Of a stretch of DNA of 64,000 bases, positions 56,696 through 64,000 are shown piece after piece. Source of the DNA: Anaerocolumna sp. AGMB13025 (GTDB taxonomy: Bacteria; Bacillota; Clostridia; Lachnospirales; Lachnospiraceae); the NCBI RefSeq assembly GCF_029689925.1, contig NZ_CP121445.1, positions 1,419,001 to 1,483,000 on the forward strand, read 5' to 3'. The position numbers and the translations under genes were made by a program. Position 1 is the stretch's first letter; each line of letters opens with the position of its first letter. Below the pieces are notes generated by a model, which saw only the letters and a list, made by a program, of their open reading frames with translations, did not search any database and was not told the origin of the DNA.

Positions 56696-57553
56696 ATGCA
56701 AAAAAAATCAAAACTATTTTTTATTCCGGCTTTTTTAATTTATACCGTCCTAATGATTATTCCCATATTAGGAGCATTCTTTTTCAGCATAACCGACTGG
56801 AATGGAATCGGAAGTCACTATAATATTGTAGGTTTAAAAAATTATATCAATATGATTGGTGATAAAAGACTGCATAATGCAATTGGCATAACCTTAAAAA
56901 TAACCATAATTGTAAGTGTGACTGTAAATGTAATGGGTTTCTTCCTGGCAACCCTGCTAAATAAAGCGAGTAAATTAATTAATTTATTCCGCAGTATATT
57001 TTTTGCGCCCTATGTACTAAGTACGGTGGCAATCTCATTTATCTGGCTTTCAATCCTTTCCTACACCGGTGTATTAAATGGTATTCTCCAGGCAGTCGGT
57101 TTAGGTGGTATCATAGATGATTATATTGGAAATGCAAAGAATGCGGTAATCAGTATTTGTGTCGTTGAAATATGGAGAACCCTGGGCTTTTATATGGTGT
57201 TATACTTAGCTTCCATCCAGACTGTTCCGGCGGAATTGTACGAAGCCTGTATGATTGATGGGGGTAATGGCTGGCAGAAAATCAAATATGTGACCCTGCC
57301 TATGATTATACCTGGAATTACCATCAGTGTAATTATGAGTATTATGACGGAAATGCGCCAATATGATGTGGTAAAGGTATTAACTAACGGAGGTCCGGGA
57401 TATTCCACCGAAACGATTTCTTACAACATTGTAACTCAGGCCTTTGGTAATAATATGCTTGGATATTCCTCTGCAATTGCAGTATTTTTATTTGCAGTAA
57501 TTGCCCTGATCTCCATAACCCAGATTAAAATATTAAATAAACTGGAGGTGTAG
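56696..57553 (+). CDS. Importer D permease 1 (MalF/UgpA-like)
   Basis: 285-aa CUT1 permease with EAA loop LYEACMIDGGNGWQKIKYVTLPMIIP and about six helices. The start at 56696 has AAAGGA 8 bp upstream; the ATG at 56687 overlaps that site. It is followed after 2 bp by the second permease. Confidence 0.93.
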   Translation: MQKKSKLFFIPAFLIYTVLMIIPILGAFFFSITDWNGIGSHYNIVGLKNYINMIGDKRLHNAIGITLKITIIVSVTVNVMGFFLATLLNKASKLINLFRSIFFAPYVLSTVAISFIWLSILSYTGVLNGILQAVGLGGIIDDYIGNAKNAVISICVVEIWRTLGFYMVLYLASIQTVPAELYEACMIDGGNGWQKIKYVTLPMIIPGITISVIMSIMTEMRQYDVVKVLTNGGPGYSTETISYNIVTQAFGNNMLGYSSAIAVFLFAVIALISITQIKILNKLEV

Positions 57554-57555
57554 TT

Positions 57556-58395
57556 ATGAATAAAAGTAAGAATAAAACCTCTCTTATATTAAATCTGTGC
57601 AGTAAGGTGATATTATTTATTTTTTTAATCATGACTGCCCTGCCCCTATATATAACCGTAGTTAATATATTGAAAGATACCGACCGGATTTCCGCTTCAC
57701 CCATTTCACTTCCTATTCCTCCAATACTGGATAATATAAAAAGTGTACTGGGAAATCCCAATGTAAATCTGCTGGAGATGTATTTTAATTCTTTTTGCAT
57801 CACCATATTTGGTGCAGGAATCTGTATTTTAGTATCCGCTATGGCAGGTTATTATCTGGCAAGAATGAAAACCAAATTATCAAATTCCCTTTATTTATAT
57901 TTTTTAATCGGCTTAATGGTACCTTATGTAATTGTTTATGTACCACTGGTATCCATGTTTAAAGGAATTGGACTAATCGGCAACCTTCCCGGTTTGATCC
58001 TGATATTTGTATCCGGCAGTATATCCTTTTCGGTATTTATGTTTACAGGATTCATTAAAGCAATTCCTATGGAACTTGAGGAGGCGGCTATAATTGATGG
58101 TTCCGGCCAGGGAAAAATTTTTGTAAGTATCATTATGCCATTGGTAAAACCCTGTACCACAACTGTAGCCATATTTATCGGCTTGTCTATGTGGAATGAC
58201 TTTTTAACCCCTATGTTAATTGGACAGATAAAAACGATAACCGTAGGTATCTACACGGCAATCGGACCTTATGCCTCGGATTGGGGCACTGTATTTGCTT
58301 ATGTTATGTTTGCAACGCTGCCAATCATCATTGCCTATCTATTAGCCCAGAAGCAGTTCATTGAAGGTCTGACGGCAGGCGCCTTAAAGGGATAA
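57556..58395 (+). CDS. Importer D permease 2 (MalG/UgpE-like)
   Basis: 279-aa CUT1 permease with EAA loop LEEAAIIDGSGQGKIFVSIIMPLVKP and C-terminal QKQFIEGLTAGALKG. Its ribosome site GGAGGTG lies in the last codons of the upstream permease. An 85-bp gap separates it from the GH36-like gene. Confidence 0.94.
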   Translation: MNKSKNKTSLILNLCSKVILFIFLIMTALPLYITVVNILKDTDRISASPISLPIPPILDNIKSVLGNPNVNLLEMYFNSFCITIFGAGICILVSAMAGYYLARMKTKLSNSLYLYFLIGLMVPYVIVYVPLVSMFKGIGLIGNLPGLILIFVSGSISFSVFMFTGFIKAIPMELEEAAIIDGSGQGKIFVSIIMPLVKPCTTTVAIFIGLSMWNDFLTPMLIGQIKTITVGIYTAIGPYASDWGTVFAYVMFATLPIIIAYLLAQKQFIEGLTAGALKG

Positions 58396-58480
58396 GAAAT
58401 ATCCCCCTGTACTTAAGAAATAAGAGAAAGCAGTAACAGTTTATGCTGTTTCAGAATCTGAAAAAGTTGGTGAACCTAAG

Positions 58481-60571
58481 TTGAAGAATATACTATCGGA
58501 ATTTATTATAAAGGATATGCTGTTACAATATATACAATCGGATAATCAGACCGTAGGAATGGTATTACTGCCCCTTCATAGGAAGGAACAACAGAAAACA
58601 ACAAAAGAGTATGAGGTGGATTCCTTAATACAGTTAAAACTGGAAGGGGATGACTTTCCCTTTGGTTTCGCTAATGGTCATACACTATTAAACAGTCAGA
58701 CCACCTATGGGATGAAATACCAGGAACAAAGGGTAATTAAGACAGAGACCGGGCTAAACATCATTACGGTAATCGCCAATGATAAAAAGCTGCGGGCAGA
58801 ACATATTCTTATATATGATAAAGACTACCCGGTTATTGAAGTAAAAGTGAAGCTTTGCAATGAAGGCTCTGAAACGGTATCCGTAGAAATGCTTTCCAGT
58901 TTTTCCCTTTGCGGGATAACACCCTTTTTGGAAGGAGAAGCACCGGAAACTATGCTGATTCACCGGATGCGAAGCAAATGGAGTGCCGAGGGAAGAATGG
59001 AAACCAGAACAGCGGAGGAATTACTGCTGGAACCCTCCTGGTCCAGATACGCCGCCTACAGCGAAAAATTCGGACAGGTAGGCTCCATGCCGGTTCGGAA
59101 ATACTTTCCCTTTGCAGCGGTAGAAGATAAGGAGAATAAAGTAGTATGGGCGGCTTCCCTAGGCTGCGCCTCCTCCTGGCAGATGGAGATTTATAGAAGG
59201 GATAACGGGCTTAGCCTGACCGGAGGTTTAGCAGATTACGATTTCGGTCATTGGCGAAAATTCTTAAAACCGGAGGAACTATTTGAAACACCTTCGGCAT
59301 ATTTGACTGTTTTTAACGGCAGTGTGGATGAAACCTGCCAGAGGCTGGTATCAAGGCAGAAAAAGCCCCTGGGTCTTAACCGTAAATGGGATAGGCTGCC
59401 GGTTATTTTTAATGAGTTTTGTACCACCTGGGGTAAACCCTCCCATGAAAATATAAGCAAAATACTTCATTGCATAAAGTCTTGTGATATTGATTATTTT
59501 GTCATCGATGCAGGCTGGTATGCAGATGTGGAAAAAGGCTGGGAAAAAAATGTTGGAGACTGGATAATCAGCAGGGAATTGTTTCCGGAAGGAATAGAGC
59601 CTTTGGTTTCGGAAATAAAAAAAGCCGGGATAAAGCCTGGCATCTGGTTTGAGCTGGAGGTCTGTGCAAGAGATTCAAAGGCCTTTTTCATGGAGGATCA
59701 TTTACTAAAGCGTCACGGTAAAACAATTACCGTAGGTGACAGACGTTTTTGGGATATGAGAGATCCCTGGACCACCGGGTATCTTACAAAGAAGGTAATA
59801 GTGTTCTTAAACCACTATGGTTTTGAGTATCTGAAAGTAGATTATAACGATAGTATCGGTGTGGGCTGTGATGGTGCAGAAAGTCTTGGGGAAGGCTTAA
59901 GGCAGAATATAGTGGCTGCCCAGAAGTTTTACCAGGAAATAAAAGATAAGGTGCCGGGAATTGCAATAGAGGTTTGCTCCTCCGGAGGACACAGATTGGA
60001 GCCTTCCATGATGGCCCTGGCTGATCTGGCTTCTTTCTCCGATGCCCATGAAGAGAAAGAGATACCAATTATTGCTGCCAATTTACACCGGGCAATCCTG
60101 CCGGAGCAAAGTCAGATCTGGGCAGTAGCAAGGTCAAAGGATTCTAAACAACGGCTTATATATTCCATGGCAAATACATTTTTAGGAGTTATGTGTCTGT
60201 CAGGAGATATTTATGATTTGGACGGAGAACAATGGGATATTATTAACGAAGGTATTTCCTTTTACCGGGGTATATCAGGTATTATACAAGATGGTTTCAC
60301 AGAAATTTACGGTCCCGGGATAACTAGTTACCGTTTTCCAAAAGGATGGCAGGCAGTAGTGCGTTATTCCGGTGATAAAAAAGAAGCTTTTGTTATCGTA
60401 CACAGTTTTAGGCTGGAAAAAACTACGGAAATTGTGTTAAACTTAAAAGGCAGCTGTCAAATACACCGGGTATATGAGGCTTTTAGCCATGGCATAAAAG
60501 TAGAAAAGAATCAATTAACCATAACCATGTCCAATGAATATGATGCGGCTGCGATACATTTAATTTTTTAA
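58481..60571 (+). CDS. GH36-like (clan GH-D) alpha-galactosidase, copy 2
   Basis: 696 aa, paralogue of the protein at 37790. Candidate nucleophile Asp in YLKVDYND (about D454) and acid/base Asp in SFSDAHE (about D521) are 67 residues apart, as in copy 1. It also shares WSAEGRMETRTAEELLLEPS, GSMPVRKYFPF, CDGAESLGEGLRQ and LSGDIYDL. It has about 45 extra N-terminal residues. TTG 58481 is the likely start (weak GGTG upstream); ATG 58517 is an alternative. Cytoplasmic. It sits between importer D and a two-component pair, so it should act on the sugar imported by D. Sugar specificity unproven. Confidence 0.82.
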   Translation: MKNILSEFIIKDMLLQYIQSDNQTVGMVLLPLHRKEQQKTTKEYEVDSLIQLKLEGDDFPFGFANGHTLLNSQTTYGMKYQEQRVIKTETGLNIITVIANDKKLRAEHILIYDKDYPVIEVKVKLCNEGSETVSVEMLSSFSLCGITPFLEGEAPETMLIHRMRSKWSAEGRMETRTAEELLLEPSWSRYAAYSEKFGQVGSMPVRKYFPFAAVEDKENKVVWAASLGCASSWQMEIYRRDNGLSLTGGLADYDFGHWRKFLKPEELFETPSAYLTVFNGSVDETCQRLVSRQKKPLGLNRKWDRLPVIFNEFCTTWGKPSHENISKILHCIKSCDIDYFVIDAGWYADVEKGWEKNVGDWIISRELFPEGIEPLVSEIKKAGIKPGIWFELEVCARDSKAFFMEDHLLKRHGKTITVGDRRFWDMRDPWTTGYLTKKVIVFLNHYGFEYLKVDYNDSIGVGCDGAESLGEGLRQNIVAAQKFYQEIKDKVPGIAIEVCSSGGHRLEPSMMALADLASFSDAHEEKEIPIIAANLHRAILPEQSQIWAVARSKDSKQRLIYSMANTFLGVMCLSGDIYDLDGEQWDIINEGISFYRGISGIIQDGFTEIYGPGITSYRFPKGWQAVVRYSGDKKEAFVIVHSFRLEKTTEIVLNLKGSCQIHRVYEAFSHGIKVEKNQLTITMSNEYDAAAIHLIF

Positions 60572-60586
60572 GGGAGACATAGTAGG

Positions 60587-62386
60587 ATGGTCAGGCTTTG
60601 GCGAAAAATTATAATCAGTATAAGAAAAATGAGTATCTTTTTTAAAGTAACTGCATTGTTTGAAGTAGTTATGGTATTTACCATAGTATTGGTAGCTTCC
60701 TATATCAATATTAATTATATCTCTACTTTAAAGGAGAAAGAAATTACTCTTGGTACGTCAAAGCTTGAGAAGTTCTCCAGTTATATCAATGAGAAATATA
60801 ACAGGGTTTATAACTTGTCCAACTATATTCACAGCGGTCAGATATCCCATATAATGGCCAAGGTCAGTGAGGATAATGCTCTAGCCTATCATATCGATTA
60901 TATTAAGAGTACCAGAGTATTTTCCCAGGGTATTTTTTCTGCGGACAGTGACATCAGTGATGTGATACTAATCAGTAAGAATAAGGTGGTGTATTCAAGT
61001 ACGGTACAGGGTACTTCAGAAGTAAAGCCAAGTTATGATTTTATGGAAAACACTAATATTAAGGAACTGCTGAAGTCGGATAGTGATATGCTAATTACAA
61101 TCGATACTTCCTTAGAATATACATTAAAAAGCAGAGAGCCGGTAGTATCCTTTATCGGTAAAATATTTGATGCGGATCAATTTCCTAAAAGGAAACTGGT
61201 CGGTGTCTATATCATTAATATCCCTTACAGCAAGATTGAAACTGCCATAGGAGAAAAAGAAGCGATCCGGGGAAATATCCTGTTGGTGAATAAAGCGGAT
61301 AAGGTTTTATTTTCCTCTGACCAGGAACAGCTTGGGAAAGTAATAGAGTACAAGAAGGAGGGGGGAAGTAATTCCGGGAAGAATGATTTTTTTGAAATAT
61401 GGGAGGTAGGTCTTTCGGGGTTAAAGGTTGCCTATATCTTTGAAGAGAAAGCACTTTATGCCGAAATCTATAAGAATATGCATAAGACCTATCTTATCCT
61501 TGGGGTAGCCATTGCCATAACCTTAATCTGGAGCTGGTGCGTCTGTCAGGTGTTTAACAAAAGGGTCAGGATACTTACGGAGTCCATGAGTTATGTACAA
61601 AAAGGAGACTTCAGCCATCGTATACCAATAAAATCCCAGGATGAAATCGGACTTCTTAGTGAAGCCTTTAATGATATGTGTGAAAAGCTGAATGATTATA
61701 TAGCCAAAGTTTATCACTCGGAAATAAAGCTTAAGAATGCAGAAGTGAATGCCCTCCAGACCCAGATTAACCCCCACTTTTTATACAATACCTTAGAAAG
61801 CATCAAAGCGGAAGCACTGGTAAATAATGATGTGACAACAGCACAGATGATATCCCAGCTGGGAAACTTGTTCCGCTGGAGCAGTAAAATCGATGATAAA
61901 ATTGTGTCCTTGGAGGATGAACTGGATTATATCAATACCTATTTGGAATTACAGCAATTCCGGTTTCATAATAACTTGAAAGTGGATATTTTGGTAGCCG
62001 ATGATTTACTGGATTATGGAGTACCAAAGCTCATTCTGCAGCCCATTATTGAAAATACCATCAAGCACGGTTTAAGACTGGGAGAACAACCAGGGTTTAT
62101 CAAAATATCGGCGGAGGAAAACACAGACCACAGGCTGGAAATCTTGATAAACGACAATGGAAAGGGCATGACAGAGGAGCGCTTGACTAAGATCCATAAG
62201 AAATTAAAGAAAGTAATTTCCCAGGAGGATTTCGGAAGTATAGGTATGCAAAATGTACATCAACGGCTGAGACTTATGTTTGGAGCCGAGTTTGGATTAA
62301 CCATTTCAAGTAGAGAAGGACAAGGCACCACGGTAAAGCTGATACTGCCAGCCATGTTTAAAAAGGAGATGGAAAAAAATGTATAG
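60587..62386 (+). CDS. YesM-like sensor histidine kinase
   Basis: 599 aa. Membrane segments at about 22-46 and 303-323 enclose an extracellular sensor. A HAMP domain (VQKGDFSHRIPIKSQDEIGLLSEAFNDM) follows, then His_kinase with QINPHFLYN (about H397) and an ATPase with INDNGKGM and GSIGMQNVHQRLRL. GGGAG lies 10 bp before ATG 60587. Its end overlaps the response-regulator start by 8 bp. It probably senses the sugar of importer D. Confidence 0.94.
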   Translation: MVRLWRKIIISIRKMSIFFKVTALFEVVMVFTIVLVASYININYISTLKEKEITLGTSKLEKFSSYINEKYNRVYNLSNYIHSGQISHIMAKVSEDNALAYHIDYIKSTRVFSQGIFSADSDISDVILISKNKVVYSSTVQGTSEVKPSYDFMENTNIKELLKSDSDMLITIDTSLEYTLKSREPVVSFIGKIFDADQFPKRKLVGVYIINIPYSKIETAIGEKEAIRGNILLVNKADKVLFSSDQEQLGKVIEYKKEGGSNSGKNDFFEIWEVGLSGLKVAYIFEEKALYAEIYKNMHKTYLILGVAIAITLIWSWCVCQVFNKRVRILTESMSYVQKGDFSHRIPIKSQDEIGLLSEAFNDMCEKLNDYIAKVYHSEIKLKNAEVNALQTQINPHFLYNTLESIKAEALVNNDVTTAQMISQLGNLFRWSSKIDDKIVSLEDELDYINTYLELQQFRFHNNLKVDILVADDLLDYGVPKLILQPIIENTIKHGLRLGEQPGFIKISAEENTDHRLEILINDNGKGMTEERLTKIHKKLKKVISQEDFGSIGMQNVHQRLRLMFGAEFGLTISSREGQGTTVKLILPAMFKKEMEKNV

Positions 62387-63989
62387 ACTGCTGATTGTTG
62401 ATGATGAAGCAGGGATTCGGGAAGGACTAAAAAAAATAATCCCATGGGAGGAATATGGAATCGAAATATGCGGGGAGGCGGAAAATGGAGCCGATGCTCT
62501 AACAATGGCAGATATGCTGAATCCGAATATAATATTTACCGATATAAAAATGCCGGTCATGGATGGAATCAGTTTTATCAAGGCATTAAAAGAGAACAAT
62601 AAAGATTGCAAAGTTGTAGTACTAAGCGGTTTCAGTGAATATGAACTGGTACGTCAGGCAATGCGTTACGGAGCTGTGGATTATATCTTAAAACCCTCAG
62701 GTAAAGATGAAATAGAACATATCGTAGTTGAAATCATAGATAACATTGAAGATGAAGTTATTTCAAGGTTAAAGAACAGTGAGCATCTTCAGTTGTTAAA
62801 GAACAATATATTAAACCGGGTCATTCGAAATGACATATCATCAAGAGAATTAAGGGAAAAAATGAAATTTGTAGGCTTGGATTTAACAAACGGACCTTTG
62901 TCTATTGCCATCATTAAGCTGGTCAAGGCTCCCCCAGGAAAAGCTTCCCCAACTCACAGCGAGGAAACCGGAGAGGAAAATTCCCTGGCCTGGAAAACCT
63001 TTGCAATCTATAATGTTTGTAATGAAATGCTGGAGGCTAAGAAAAAAGGTATTGTATTTACCGATGCCGCAGGATATGTGGTCGTAATATTTACAGAAAC
63101 TTCTGAGGAAGCGGTGGATAAAAAGATAAAAGAAATTCTGGATGATTTTATTGCTTACATTAATAAAACTTTGAAGATAGATGTTTCCATAGGGGTAGGC
63201 AGCACAGTCCGGGCAAGCAGGAATTTGTATAAATCCTATGAGGATGCATACAAAACCTTGGAGTATCAATTTGTATTCGGTATTAACACAGTTTTGTTCT
63301 ATCAGGAAATCAGGAATTACTTTGGGGAAACCAATAAATCAATTGAGCTGGAGCATGACGTAATAACAGAGCTGTTAGATGAAAATAATTATGAGGAATT
63401 GGAAAGATATATTAATACGTTGTTTCTTCCTTTTTATAATAAAGATAAATTCGCTGATGGTTATGTATTACGGAATTGTGCATTGGAGATTATCATATTG
63501 GTCATACAAAGCTTTTCGGAAATTCCCATGACAGACAGAGGCAGAATTCTCAAAATAAAAGAAGAAGCCCTGCATAAAGTGGCAACGGAGAGCAGCTTAG
63601 TGAATTTGCAGGATACCATACTGGATACTATTAAAACTGCAATCGAAGAAAGAACCATAACAAAACATAATAAATACAGCAGACTGATATTAGAAGTGTT
63701 TCAAAACATAGAACAGCATTATACAAATCCAGGTCTGTCACTGCAGAGCCTGGCAGATAAAATGCATGTGAACACCGCATATCTGGGAAGAATCTTTAAA
63801 AAAGAAACCAATCACAGCTTTACCTCTTATTTGAACTTATTCCGGGTGGAAAAGGCGAAAAGGTTATATCTTACAACTAATTACAAAGGAACGGAAATCT
63901 GTGATAAAGTAGGTTTTGCTAATTATAATTATTTTTATATTGTCTTTCGGAAAATCGAAGGGATGAATCCAACGGATTTTAGGAAGTAG
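62379..63989 (+). CDS. YesN-like response regulator (receiver + AraC HTH)
   Basis: 536 aa, longer than the regulator at 12138 because about 280 residues separate its two ends. The receiver has LLIVDDEAG, phospho-acceptor Asp in FTDIKMPVMDG (about D55), VLSGFSEYE and YILKPSG. The C-terminal AraC double HTH contains LSLQSLADKMHVNTAYLGRIFKKE and ICDKVGFANYNYFYIVFRKIEG. The ATG lies inside the end of the kinase gene (8-bp overlap). Last gene of the importer D run; the window ends 11 bp after it. Confidence 0.94.
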   Translation: MYRLLIVDDEAGIREGLKKIIPWEEYGIEICGEAENGADALTMADMLNPNIIFTDIKMPVMDGISFIKALKENNKDCKVVVLSGFSEYELVRQAMRYGAVDYILKPSGKDEIEHIVVEIIDNIEDEVISRLKNSEHLQLLKNNILNRVIRNDISSRELREKMKFVGLDLTNGPLSIAIIKLVKAPPGKASPTHSEETGEENSLAWKTFAIYNVCNEMLEAKKKGIVFTDAAGYVVVIFTETSEEAVDKKIKEILDDFIAYINKTLKIDVSIGVGSTVRASRNLYKSYEDAYKTLEYQFVFGINTVLFYQEIRNYFGETNKSIELEHDVITELLDENNYEELERYINTLFLPFYNKDKFADGYVLRNCALEIIILVIQSFSEIPMTDRGRILKIKEEALHKVATESSLVNLQDTILDTIKTAIEERTITKHNKYSRLILEVFQNIEQHYTNPGLSLQSLADKMHVNTAYLGRIFKKETNHSFTSYLNLFRVEKAKRLYLTTNYKGTEICDKVGFANYNYFYIVFRKIEGMNPTDFRK

Positions 63990-64000
63990 AATAACAGATG

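Overview
The window reads as chromosome of a plant-polysaccharide-degrading, low-to-mid GC member of the Firmicutes, most like Lachnospiraceae (Lachnoclostridium/Anaerocolumna type). This rests on Gram-positive lipoprotein signals, strong GGAGG-type ribosome sites, YesM/YesN-like two-component pairs, many AraC-type regulators, and CUT1 sugar importers that lack their own ATPase. No rRNA, tRNA, CRISPR array, transposase or phage gene was seen. It is one long carbohydrate-utilisation region.

Layout. 1-8513: a cut GH43 gene, then a plus-strand run of GH39 beta-xylosidase, CE1 esterase, type-B carboxylesterase and a large glycosidase-like protein of unrecognised family. 8803-11887: GH31 alpha-xylosidase (minus) divergent from an AraC regulator. 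12138-19064: importer A (lipoprotein, two permeases) flanked by a divergent kinase/response-regulator pair and a convergent AraC regulator. 19316-22150: FucU mutarotase and a second GH31. 22494-26945: a membrane-anchored AraC regulator, a double-thioredoxin/CcdA-like fusion and a small unknown protein. 27185-39619: importer B (LplB/LplC/LplA type) followed by GH43, GH95, GH2 and a GH36-like enzyme. 39979-44222: AraC regulator divergent from a LacZ-type GH2 with a multi-hairpin leader. 44420-45331: gene remnants and a palindromic MITE-like element. 45538-52689: importer C, GH36 alpha-galactosidase and an AraC regulator. 53002-54741: a secreted clan GH-A enzyme with a CBM13 lectin domain. 55250-63989: importer D, a second GH36-like enzyme and a second kinase/regulator pair.

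Working model (inference). Secreted enzymes release decorated oligosaccharides, four ABC importers bring them in, and a largely cytoplasmic set (beta-xylosidase, alpha-xylosidases, arabinosidase-type GH43s, fucosidase/L-galactosidase GH95, beta-galactosidases, alpha-galactosidases, esterases) strips them. Almost every complete hydrolase lacks a signal peptide. The activity set fits complex heteroxylan and/or xyloglucan with galactose, fucose or L-galactose and acyl decorations. Energy coupling probably comes from one shared MsmK/MsiK-like ATPase elsewhere.

The non-coding layer is unusually structured. All four binding-protein genes are followed within about 45 nt by a hairpin with a related GGCTGYYGCAAAAT-like stem. 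Two other palindrome families, a four-unit 44-bp tandem repeat between permease genes, two in-frame minisatellites inside enzymes, and five consecutive hairpins ahead of lacZ are described below.
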